From CAVXFL01 sp963761015 (lineage in GTDB: Bacteria; Pseudomonadota; Alphaproteobacteria; Acetobacterales; Acetobacteraceae): a stretch of DNA of 64,000 nucleotides. The DNA is taken from contig CAVXFL010000019.1 in assembly GCA_963761015.1 (NCBI GenBank), positions 62,001-126,000 on the forward strand. The letters run 5' to 3'. Positions 57,795-64,000 of the stretch are shown piece after piece; the stretch's first letter is position 1, and the number at the start of each line of letters is the position of its first letter. The notes beneath the pieces were generated by a model. It saw nothing but the letters and a program-made list of their open reading frames with translations, searched no databases and was not told where the DNA came from. The translations under genes were made by a program, and so were the position numbers.

Positions 57795-58173
57795 GGCCGC
57801 CCTTCAGATGATCGCTCAAATAGGCAGAGAGCACGATGGCGTGGTTATGTTCCGTGTCGTGCGCGGCGTAGAGCAGCGTTATGGGACCTAGCTTCGATAA
57901 ATCGGCGAGTTGTGCGACGGCCCCGTCGTTGCGCGCCAGTTCGGTACGGTAGCGATGGTCAAACTCAGCCCAACGTGCCGGATCGTGACCGAACCATTCA
58001 CGCAGTTCCGTGCTCGGCGCGATCTCCTTGAGCCAAAGCATCACCGCGGCCTTCTCCTTGCGTAGACCGCGCGGCCAGAGACGGTCCACGAGCACGCGCG
58101 CGCCGTCATCCTTGTCGGGGGAATCGTAAACACGCTTGATGCGAATGTCAGTGACGGCATGGGCCATGTTCAC
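57775..58173 (-). CDS. DUF488 (YeaO-like) family protein
   Basis: This 132-residue protein starts with GTG at 58,173 or ATG at 58,167. It shows IKRVYDSPDKDDGARVLVDR, LWPRGLRKEKAAVMLWLKEI, APSTELREWFGHDPARWAEF and TLLYAAHDTEHNHAIVLSAY, the complete DUF488 pattern with its conserved Arg and Asp residues. The function is not established. In denitrification and stress islands such genes often lie near norB and cupin genes, as here. Its end overlaps the chimeric gene downstream. Confidence 0.85.
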   Translation of the reverse strand: MNMAHAVTDIRIKRVYDSPDKDDGARVLVDRLWPRGLRKEKAAVMLWLKEIAPSTELREWFGHDPARWAEFDHRYRTELARNDGAVAQLADLSKLGPITLLYAAHDTEHNHAIVLSAYLSDHLKGGHGHHIA

Positions 58174-58178
58174 GAAGC

Positions 58179-58526
58179 TCAGTCAATTCCTGCTTGAGTA
58201 CGGTGCAGGAAAATTGTCAGAAGAAGCGACGAGTCCTCGATCGCCTTAACCGAATGCGGCGCGCCACCCTCGAGATAAACCCACTCATTGGTCCTCAAGG
58301 CGATAGGCGTGGGGTGGACGCCGAGTTCGACATGTCCTTCGAGGCAGTGCAGTGTGATCTCGCCGGCGACCTGGTGCTGCGGGATTTCTGCTCGCGCGTG
58401 AATAATGAGCCGAATAGTCTCGAAATGATTCGTCTTGACGATGGCCGTGGTCGTCGCCTCCTTCAGACCAAGGCCAATCGGTTTGAGATCGACGATTTCA
58501 CCGGGTTTCGCGTGATACAGCGCCAT
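58179..58526 (-). CDS. Cupin domain protein
   Basis: This 115-residue protein of a single small beta barrel has RLIIHARAEIPQHQVAGEIT and LHCLEGHVELGVHPTPIALR, ending with WVYLEGGAPHSVKAIEDSSL. One of the usual first-motif histidines is replaced (IPQHQVAGE), so metal binding may be altered. It lies five bases upstream of the DUF488 gene and downstream of norB on the same strand. A role in the nitric-oxide response is inferred from context only. Confidence 0.75.
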   Translation of the reverse strand: MALYHAKPGEIVDLKPIGLGLKEATTTAIVKTNHFETIRLIIHARAEIPQHQVAGEITLHCLEGHVELGVHPTPIALRTNEWVYLEGGAPHSVKAIEDSSLLLTIFLHRTQAGID

Positions 58527-58591
58527 AAGCCGTGTTCCTCATACTCTTCCGCTGCCGGTCACGTCCGAACGATGCGCGTTTCTACGAATGA

Positions 58592-60928
58592 TCACTCCGC
58601 TGCCCGGGGGCTGACCGGCAGAGGTCTGCGGAAGATCAGCCGATCAATCGCCTCCGGGTAGAGCGGGCGCAGCTTGACGATAAAGTCCCAGGCCATCAGC
58701 AACGCGCCGGCCGCGAACAGCACATCGCCTGGCAGCCGCATCCACTGCCAGAACAACGTCGTGTCGTAAAAGGCGCTGCTGCGGGCGTAGGCAAGGCCAT
58801 GCTCATAGACGGCGTCGAGCTGCGCCCAGCCGATCGGGAAGAAGTTGAGCAGTATCCACAGCACCAGCCCGCCATTGTAGAGCCAGAAGGCCCACAGCCC
58901 GAGCTTCTCGCTGAAGCGCTGCCGGTCGGCGGCGATGTACCGCAGGCAGAAATAGATCAGCCCGATCGCCAGTTCGCCGAACGCGCCGAACAGCGCGGTA
59001 TGCGCATGGTTGAGCGTCAGGAAGGTGCCGTGCTCGTAGTAGTTCACCAGCGGCGCGTTCAGCGTGCCGCCGCCGAATACGCCCGCGCCGACGAAATTCC
59101 AGAACGCCGCCCCGATGACATAAGTGTAGGCCAGCCGGTATTTGAACTCCTGATGCGCCTTGATGAGGCGGTAGTGATTGATCGCCTCGATGATCAGCAG
59201 CACCAGCGGCAGCACCTCGATGAAGGAGAACATGCTCCCCATCGGCACCCACATGCTGGGACCGCCAGCCCAATAGAGGTGATGGCCGGTGCCGATGACG
59301 CCGCCGAGGAAGATCAGGATGATCTCGAAATAGGTCGCCCGCTCGGCGAGCTTGCGGGAGACCAAGCCGACCGACATCAGGAGATAGGCGCTCATGGTGG
59401 CGGCGAAGAACTCGAACGACTGCTCGACCCAGAGATGGACTACCCACCAGCGCCAGAAGTCGGTGAGCGTGAAGGACTTCTCGATCCCGGTGAGCGGGAT
59501 CATACCGAACACGTAGAGAACCGCGATGTTGATCGTGGACGCCCAGATCAGGTGCTCCATGCGGATGCGCCCGGTCCAGAACTGTCCTGCCGCCTTCCGC
59601 CAGAGCGCCGTGCTCGGCCAGAGCGCCCGCATCACGAGCAGGCTCCACAGCGCTAGCCCGACGAAGAAGCCGATCTGCCAGAAGCGGCCGAGTTGGATAT
59701 AAGAGAGCCCCTGGTTGCCGAGCCAGAACCAGTTCTGGTCGATTATCCCCATGATGCCGAGATAGTCGCCGATCAGCGCTCCGGCGACGACCAGCAACGT
59801 GACCCAGAACAGGAAGTCCACCAGCCAGTGCTGGCCTTTGGCTTCCTGGCCGCCAGCGATGGCGGGCGCCAGGAACAGCGCCGCACCGATCCACGATAAC
59901 CCAATCCAGACGATCGGCGCCTGGATATGCACGTCGCGCAAGAAGTTGAAGGGTAGAAAATCGTTGATGGCGATGCCGTAGAAGCTGGTCCGGTCGTAAT
60001 AGGAATGCGCCATGATGATGCCGGCGCCGATCTGCACGAGCAGCAGCGCGGCGACAGCGAGAAAATACTTGCCGATGCGCCTCTGGCTTGGCGTGAGCGG
60101 TCGGAACGTCGCTAGCACCGGATCCATCGGTGCGTCGTCGGGGTTGTTCAGGAAGAATTCGTAGATGAACAGCACCACGCCAAAGGCGAAGAAAGTGAAG
60201 CAGAAGCTGATCCAGGTCCAAACGAAGGTGTTGGTGGTGGGAGTGTTGCCAACCAGCGGCGCATAGGGCCAGTTCTGGGTCCACGACCAGCTGACGCCTG
60301 GCCGCCGCGCCACCGTCGTCAGCGCGGAGAACATCAGGAAATCCGCCGTCTTGACCGCGAGCGGCGGCGTGAGGCTGTAGGCCGGCGTCCATCCTTTGGC
60401 GGGATTGGCGGTGTTCAACGACTTGGCAAGGGTGTCGCGCACCGTAACCAGGGCATCCGCCAACGGGCCGGGAAGCACGACCTTCGGCTTGGTCAGATCC
60501 ACGCCTTGCAGCGCGCGGCGCATCGTGGCGGTGGCGGAGGCCTGTTGATCGGCCGTCAGCTCGACAAATGGCTTGCCGAACGTGGCCAGCGCAACATTGT
60601 TCTGGGTCGCCGTGCCCAGCGCCACCAGGGTCGAGGCGGTGTAGTCCTCGCCGTAATAGGAGCCCATCCCGTAGAGGCTGCCGTAATCCATCAGGTCGGC
60701 TTTCTGGAAGCCGCCCTTGCCGGCGACGATGTCGTTGTCCGTCATCAGCACGGTCCCGTCCGCGGTGACGAAACGGTTCGGCTGCGGCGGCGCGGTGCGG
60801 TAGGTCTCAACTGTCGCCCAGGCAAGCAGACCGAACGTGGCGATGGCGACGACCAGCAGCACCCATTTGAGGACGTTGCTGACGGCATCTTCGACCGGCG
60901 GGTCGATATGCGCCGCAGTGAGCGTCAT
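58592..60928 (-). CDS. norB: Quinol-dependent nitric oxide reductase (qNOR)
   Basis: This 778-residue enzyme reduces two NO to N2O at the inner membrane using quinol electrons. The N-terminal extension (about residues 40-230, with ADLMDYGSLYGMGSYYGEDY) is the fused cytochrome-c-like fold that distinguishes qNOR from cNOR. The NorB core has about twelve more helices. FeB-site His residues lie near 498 (WVVHLWVEQSFEFF, also the key Glu near 502) and in GTGHHLYWAGG near 549-550; heme ligands lie in LNHAHTALFGAFGEL near 641-643. It is intact with no frameshift. The CopD-like gene upstream is collinear, so both probably share the promoter near 61.6 kb. Confidence 0.95.
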   Translation of the reverse strand: MTLTAAHIDPPVEDAVSNVLKWVLLVVAIATFGLLAWATVETYRTAPPQPNRFVTADGTVLMTDNDIVAGKGGFQKADLMDYGSLYGMGSYYGEDYTASTLVALGTATQNNVALATFGKPFVELTADQQASATATMRRALQGVDLTKPKVVLPGPLADALVTVRDTLAKSLNTANPAKGWTPAYSLTPPLAVKTADFLMFSALTTVARRPGVSWSWTQNWPYAPLVGNTPTTNTFVWTWISFCFTFFAFGVVLFIYEFFLNNPDDAPMDPVLATFRPLTPSQRRIGKYFLAVAALLLVQIGAGIIMAHSYYDRTSFYGIAINDFLPFNFLRDVHIQAPIVWIGLSWIGAALFLAPAIAGGQEAKGQHWLVDFLFWVTLLVVAGALIGDYLGIMGIIDQNWFWLGNQGLSYIQLGRFWQIGFFVGLALWSLLVMRALWPSTALWRKAAGQFWTGRIRMEHLIWASTINIAVLYVFGMIPLTGIEKSFTLTDFWRWWVVHLWVEQSFEFFAATMSAYLLMSVGLVSRKLAERATYFEIILIFLGGVIGTGHHLYWAGGPSMWVPMGSMFSFIEVLPLVLLIIEAINHYRLIKAHQEFKYRLAYTYVIGAAFWNFVGAGVFGGGTLNAPLVNYYEHGTFLTLNHAHTALFGAFGELAIGLIYFCLRYIAADRQRFSEKLGLWAFWLYNGGLVLWILLNFFPIGWAQLDAVYEHGLAYARSSAFYDTTLFWQWMRLPGDVLFAAGALLMAWDFIVKLRPLYPEAIDRLIFRRPLPVSPRAAE

Positions 60929-61011
60929 GATGTCAGCCCTTGCTCAGAGTCCATGGCCCGTTCTCCCAGCGCATTTGTCGGCCGGCCGCTCGTGACCAAC
61001 TCCCGACCTAT

Positions 61012-61491
61012 TCAAACGATCGACCATCCCTGGCTTCCCGCGACTGCGCCCAGGATCGTCACCACGCTCAGCGCCAGCAGCAGCCAGTGGGCCCGATGCA
61101 GCCAGGCGAAGGCGACCTCCGGGCGCGCCGTCGCCCAATGCCGGAAATGGCGGTGCAGAATGAACGGCTCGGCGATGAACAGGACGAAGGCGAACAACAG
61201 CCATAGGCAGACCATAGCATGCATCCACCAGAAGCCGGCGGTGCGGAAGCGATCCCACAGATCGAGCCGCCAGGTCATGTAGAAGCCGGTCAACCCGACC
61301 ACGACGATCGCCGTGCGCGCCTGCCAGGCGAAGCGATGCTCGATGGCCTGAAAGGCTTGGAACTTATCGGATCCGAGATCGCCATGCCGAACCGCCGGCA
61401 GCGCCACCGTCGTCGCCATCGCGACGCCGCCGATCCAGACCACGACGGCCAGCACATGCAGCGCGCGGGCGACGATGACGTCATCCATCAT
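61012..61491 (-). CDS. CopD/DUF2269-like integral membrane protein
   Basis: This 159-residue protein has four hydrophobic helices: VIVARALHVLAVVVWIGGVA, WQARTAIVVVGLTGFYMTW, WWMHAMVCLWLLFAFVLFI and WLHRAHWLLLALSVVTILGA. Each carries a His or Arg suited to heme binding (LHVLAVVVWIGG, FWWMHAM, HRAHW). Such genes commonly accompany norB or nnrS. It probably forms an operon with norB, whose start lies about 80 bases downstream. The start could be either of two adjacent ATGs. Precise function unknown. Confidence 0.7.
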   Translation of the reverse strand: MMDDVIVARALHVLAVVVWIGGVAMATTVALPAVRHGDLGSDKFQAFQAIEHRFAWQARTAIVVVGLTGFYMTWRLDLWDRFRTAGFWWMHAMVCLWLLFAFVLFIAEPFILHRHFRHWATARPEVAFAWLHRAHWLLLALSVVTILGAVAGSQGWSIV

Positions 61492-61607
61492 CCCGCGCCC
61501 ATCCAAAAGAAAGGGGCTCACCCGCTTTACTGCCGCGAAACAGCAATTCCATACGCTTGCCTTCGGCTTTTCCCCGGGAAACTTACCGCGCTGCCGGCCC
61601 GGCGCGT

Positions 61608-61621
61608 TTGCGCTGGCGCAA
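61608..61621. promoter_or_regulatory. Palindromic Crp/Fnr-type operator 1 (TTGCGC-N2-GCGCAA)
   Basis: TTGCGCTGGCGCAA, with matching flanking T and A, lies between the divergent CopD-like/norB operon and the regulator gene. Its layout (TTG-N8-CAA) is that of an Fnr/NnrR box. For the norB side a weak -10 (TAAGTT on the minus strand at 61,585-61,580) would put the operator near -41.5. An identical-arm site lies at 62,392. Confidence 0.7.
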
Positions 61622-61661
61622 ACTGCTCCTCTTATTCGGGATCAGCGGGTAAGGTTCTCGC

Positions 61662-62369
61662 ATGACCAGAGATGCCCAGATCCCACCGCAATCACTGGCT
61701 GCGATGGAGCTATTTCGCGGACTGCCACCCTCCGCTTTGGAATCGGCGGCGGCCTGCGCGCGCGTACGCCGCCTACCCAAGGATATGTGCATCTTCAACC
61801 AGGGCGATGACAGCGTTCGCGCCCACGCCATCATCGAAGGCAGTGTGCGTATCGCCCAGTCGGGCAGCGACGGCGCCCAGGTCGTGATCCGCTTCATCGG
61901 CCCTGCCGAGATGTTCGGGACGGTCGCGCTCTTCACCGACGGACGCTATCCGGCCGACGCGATAACCCTCGCCGAAACCTTGGAGGCGAGTTGGAGCGAG
62001 GCCGAACTGCTCGGGCTAATCAGTCGCCATCCGCAGATTGGCATCAACGTGATCCGTATCATCGGCAAGCGCCTGCAGGAGGTGCAGGACCGGGTGCGCG
62101 AGCTCGCGACCCAGCGCGCAGAACGGCGCGTCGCCCACGCCGTGTTGCGGCTCGCCCACCAAGCTGGGCACAGCACGATTGATGGGACGGCAATCGAGTT
62201 TCCGTTGCGCCGAAAGGACTTGGCCGACATCGCCGGAACGACGCTCCACACCGCAAGCCGCATCCTCACCGCCTGGGAGAAGGCGGGATTTCTCGTCACG
62301 CATAACCAGCGTCTGACGATCCGCCACCCTTCGGAGATCGTGCGGATCGCGGAGGACGGGGGTGACTAA
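61662..62369 (+). CDS. Crp/Fnr family transcriptional regulator (NnrR/DNR-like)
   Basis: This 235-residue protein has an N-terminal cyclic-nucleotide-type beta barrel (MCIFNQGDDSVRAHAIIEGS, VIRFIGPAEMFGTVALFTDG), a dimerisation helix (NVIRIIGKRLQEVQDRVREL) and a C-terminal winged helix (FPLRRKDLADIAGTTLHTAS). It lacks the N-terminal Cys cluster of Fnr, as expected for a nitric-oxide sensor. In the recognition helix (TTLHTASRIL) His stands where Fnr has Glu, consistent with TTGCG rather than TTGAT half-sites. It is divergent from the norB operon and upstream of nnrS, so it most likely controls both in response to NO. Confidence 0.85.
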   Translation: MTRDAQIPPQSLAAMELFRGLPPSALESAAACARVRRLPKDMCIFNQGDDSVRAHAIIEGSVRIAQSGSDGAQVVIRFIGPAEMFGTVALFTDGRYPADAITLAETLEASWSEAELLGLISRHPQIGINVIRIIGKRLQEVQDRVRELATQRAERRVAHAVLRLAHQAGHSTIDGTAIEFPLRRKDLADIAGTTLHTASRILTAWEKAGFLVTHNQRLTIRHPSEIVRIAEDGGD

Positions 62370-62391
62370 CAGCCCCGCAGCCGGACCCGAC

Positions 62392-62405
62392 TTGCGCCGG
62401 CGCAA
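62392..62405. promoter_or_regulatory. Palindromic Crp/Fnr-type operator 2 (TTGCGC-N2-GCGCAA) before nnrS
   Basis: TTGCGCCGGCGCAA is fully palindromic and shares both arms with operator 1. A -10-like TATTGT lies at 62,428-62,433, which would put the transcription start near 62,440 and the operator centre at about -41.5, the class II activator position. It lies about 140 bases before the nnrS ATG. Confidence 0.7.
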
Positions 62406-62544
62406 ACCCTCACGGCCGCCAGCGCTCTATTGTGATCGACGAAAAGGGCGAAGTTGTCCCGCAACGCCGGTTCAACTTCGGCAGGGCCGGGGCGGAGAAG
62501 AGGCAGTGTACGGACAAGGTGGGTGGTGGCGATAGTGGCCGCAG

Positions 62545-63235
62545 ATGCAATGGACGGTCGTCCCGTTTTTTCTGGCAGCGGCAGTCTGGGCGGCGCTGGC
62601 GCTCGCCTTATGGATCGTTCTCTTCATGACCGGCGGCACATTGCCGAGCCGTTTCGATCCCCTCTCTTGGCACATCCATGCGATGCTATTCGGCTTCGTG
62701 CCCGCAGCCATCGCCGGCTTCATGCTGACAGCGATTCCCAACTGGACGGGGCGGCCGCCGGTCCAGGGGCGGCCGGCTGATCGCGCTGGTCGCGCTCTGG
62801 ATGGTCGGCCGCATCGCCTGCCTCTTCTCGGGTTTCATGCCCCTCTGGCTAGGCGCTGCTCTCGACTTGGCGTTTCCCTTCGCGCTCTGCGCCTTCGCTA
62901 CACGCGAGATCGTCGCCGCGCACAACTGGCGTAACCTCATGATGCCGGTCCCGATTGCCGTGCTCGGGATCGCGAACCTGCTTATGTATCTGGAGGCTCG
63001 CGGGCTACAATGTGCCGGCGGGCCTTGGATGGCGGCTCGCCGTTGCCGCGGCCATCATTCTGATCTCGGCCATCGGTGGTGGGATCATTCCGGCCTTCAC
63101 GCGCAACTGGTTGGTGAAGCGCGGCGTCACCGTGCTTTCCGTCGCTCATGACATGCTTGACCGCATCACCCTCGCGGTCCTCCATACTGGTCTTCTCGGC
63201 TGGGCGTTCTTTCCCGCCTCGACGCTGTGGGATCG
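62545..63235 (+). pseudogene. nnrS: NnrS family heme-copper membrane protein, frameshifted and truncated
   Basis: From ATG at 62,545 the frame gives VPFFLAAAVWAALALALWIV, DPLSWHIHAMLFGFVPAAIA and LTAIPNWTGRPPVQG, the NnrS N-terminus with its heme-binding HxHxM-like segment. Shifts near 62,776 (extra C) and 63,002 (extra G) lead to LFSGFMPLWLGAALDLAFPF and ISAIGGGIIPAFTRNWLVKR, then HDMLDRITLAVLHTGLLGWA. The similarity stops near 63,235, after about 230 of the usual 400 residues, close to the island's right end. The missing C-terminal helices cannot be due to the frameshifts. NnrS relieves nitrosative stress in the membrane; this copy is probably dead. Confidence 0.8.
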
Positions 63236-63247
63236 GTGTCTGGGCAT

Positions 63248-63267
63248 GGGCTTTTCTCCAAAAGCCC
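63248..63267 (+). terminator. Hairpin after truncated nnrS
   Basis: GGGCTTTT, loop CTCC, AAAAGCCC forms an eight-pair perfect stem. There is no long U-run after it, so it is a possible rather than proven terminator. It sits just past the point where NnrS similarity ends. Confidence 0.4.
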
Positions 63268-63390
63268 GGCACCCCGGTCAATCCAAACTCCGCTTTCCTG
63301 TCCGGTCCGAGGGGCCCACTCCAACCTACGGTGGGCCAGAAAAGGTAGACAGGTCAATGGGATCAGGGACATGGACGGAGAAGGCGGAGG

Positions 63391-63408
63391 CTCCCCTTGG
63401 CTCCACCA
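63391..63408 (+). other. attR: copy of the tRNA-Ala 3' end, right end of the island
   Basis: CTCCCCTTGGCTCCACCA is identical to 54,880-54,897 and in the same orientation. The bases before it (AAGGCGGAGG) do not resemble the tRNA, so it is a fragment and not a second tRNA. Confidence 0.7.
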
Positions 63409-63563
63409 CTACAAACAAGAACTCAGGCGCAGGATGCGTGCCGGATTTGGGGGAGACCCGGCCGAGCGCACCGGTTTCGCTAGACGACGTGGCGGCGCCC
63501 CACCGGGTGGTAGCCACTTACCAAGTGATTGCGGAACGGAAGGCCCCGGCCGAACCGGGATCG

Positions 63564-63845
63564 TCAAACCGGAGGCGTGCGCAACCCGAGTCCTAGCGCC
63601 AGGCCGCCCAGCGCGCTGGCCGCGGTCGCCCAAAAAACGGTCTCCTGATCGAGACCAGCACGCAACGGGAGCTGAAACAGCGCGTAGCCGTAGGACAAAC
63701 AGGCGAGTAGGGCGAGCGCCCGCAGCCAGCCGTTCCCAGTCCAAGCGACTACGAAGCAGGCGATTCCGACCGGAAGCCAGTAGCCGATCGTGTCGAGCAA
63801 CGTCCGGATTGCGGCCCCGGCTAATCCGGAAAAATCGAAGATCAT
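63564..63845 (-). CDS. Small membrane protein of unknown function
   Basis: This 93-residue protein from ATG 63,845 is largely hydrophobic: LLDTIGYWLPVGIACFVVAW, WLRALALLACLSYGYALFQL and TVFWATAASALGGLALGLGL would form three transmembrane helices. It lies outside the island. No family is recognised, and its short C-terminus (RTPPV) ends normally. Confidence 0.55.
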   Translation of the reverse strand: MIFDFSGLAGAAIRTLLDTIGYWLPVGIACFVVAWTGNGWLRALALLACLSYGYALFQLPLRAGLDQETVFWATAASALGGLALGLGLRTPPV

Positions 63846-63955
63846 CGGCCATACCGTGTAAGGGGTGACGCATCTGACGCAGACGCCACCCCGCGCGAGT
63901 ATACCCCGACACGTACTTCCAAGTGCTTAACGCCGTGCTCGCACGGTGCAGCGAC

Positions 63956-63980
63956 AAAAAAACCCGGCCGAGGCCGGGGC
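63956..63980 (-). terminator. Intrinsic terminator for a minus-strand gene beyond the right edge
   Basis: Read on the minus strand, a GC-rich stem (CCCGGCC paired with GGCCGGG) is followed by a run of seven T. This is a textbook rho-independent terminator for a leftward gene whose body lies beyond 64,000. Confidence 0.75.
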
Positions 63981-64000
63981 TCAGGCCCAGGGGCGCGGAT

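Larger units (their letters stand above)
54898..63408. mobile_element. Genomic island at tRNA-Ala carrying a nitric-oxide reductase module
   Basis: The segment is bounded by an 18-bp direct repeat, the tRNA-Ala 3' end and its copy. It holds an IS256-type element at its left end, an IS21 istB remnant fused to a nitronate monooxygenase start, DUF488 and cupin genes, norB, a CopD-like membrane protein, a Crp/Fnr regulator and a truncated nnrS. By eye its genes look less GC-rich than the flanking chromosome. No integrase or mobility gene other than insertion-sequence parts is visible, so the element is probably immobile now. The boundaries are an inference from the repeat. Confidence 0.65.
63241..63563. 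other. Non-coding junction region at the right end of the island
   Basis: No convincing gene is present. It contains a strong hairpin (63,248-63,267) and the attR copy of the tRNA end (63,391-63,408). The NnrS reading frame runs on as unrelated sequence, showing a junction near 63,235. Confidence 0.5.

Overview
The window is high-GC DNA with densely packed genes and short intergenic gaps. Several features point to an alphaproteobacterium, most likely of the family Acetobacteraceae. These are PQQ-dependent dehydrogenases, a membrane-bound ferritin exporter (MbfA), a COQ9/peptide deformylase/rpsU neighbourhood, an Aap-type amino-acid ABC transporter, and above all a tkt - tal/pgi fusion - gnd - zwf pentose-phosphate operon. 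The family assignment is an inference; no rRNA gene is present to confirm it.

Layout. 1-7 kb: editing deacylase (partial), Nudix hydrolase, XRE regulator, hydroxypyruvate isomerase, AI-2E-type exporter, class III cyclase and a sugar acyltransferase. 7-10.6 kb: a cupin - SDR - 24-codon reading frame with a perfect 24-bp palindrome - SDR - carbamoylase cluster. 10.6-14.8 kb: a DUF2182/DUF1326 pair and two Uma2-like nuclease paralogues. 14.8-20.5 kb: clpB, higBA, a 25-aa membrane peptide, COQ9, def, rpsU and a PaiB-like protein. 20.6-27.8 kb: secreted and membrane proteins of unknown role, a collapsed ligD remnant, a stress-type SDR and a heavily damaged PQQ dehydrogenase. 27.9-38.9 kb: tldD, heme A synthase, mbfA, glgA-glgC, a second PQQ dehydrogenase, another AI-2E exporter, a GST and a DsbA-like oxidoreductase. 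39-50.5 kb: PHB-depolymerase-type esterase, rbsK, the pentose-phosphate operon and comM. 50.6-54.7 kb: aapJQMP.

At 54,822 lies tRNA-Ala(GGC). Its last 18 bases recur exactly at 63,391-63,408. The roughly 8.5 kb between looks like an integrated genomic island. It carries an IS256-family transposase, a chimeric ORF that joins part of a nitronate monooxygenase to the tail of an IS21 IstB protein, a DUF488 protein, a cupin, a quinol-type nitric oxide reductase (norB), a small heme-type membrane protein, a Crp/Fnr regulator and a truncated nnrS. Two copies of TTGCGC-N2-GCGCAA lie in front of the regulator/norB divergon and nnrS. The island therefore reads as a nitric-oxide detoxification module with its own regulator, but no integrase is visible.

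A feature of the whole window is the number of broken reading frames. Roughly 25 single-base frameshifts interrupt genes whose two halves otherwise match one family end to end, including housekeeping genes (clpB, glgC, heme A synthase, tal/pgi). Most are +1 insertions, often in short G or C runs, and they occur both inside and outside the island. I infer that most are errors in the sequence rather than true pseudogenes. Entries typed 'pseudogene' are broken as written and most are probably intact in the organism; the exceptions are the ligD remnant, nnrS and perhaps the first PQQ dehydrogenase.
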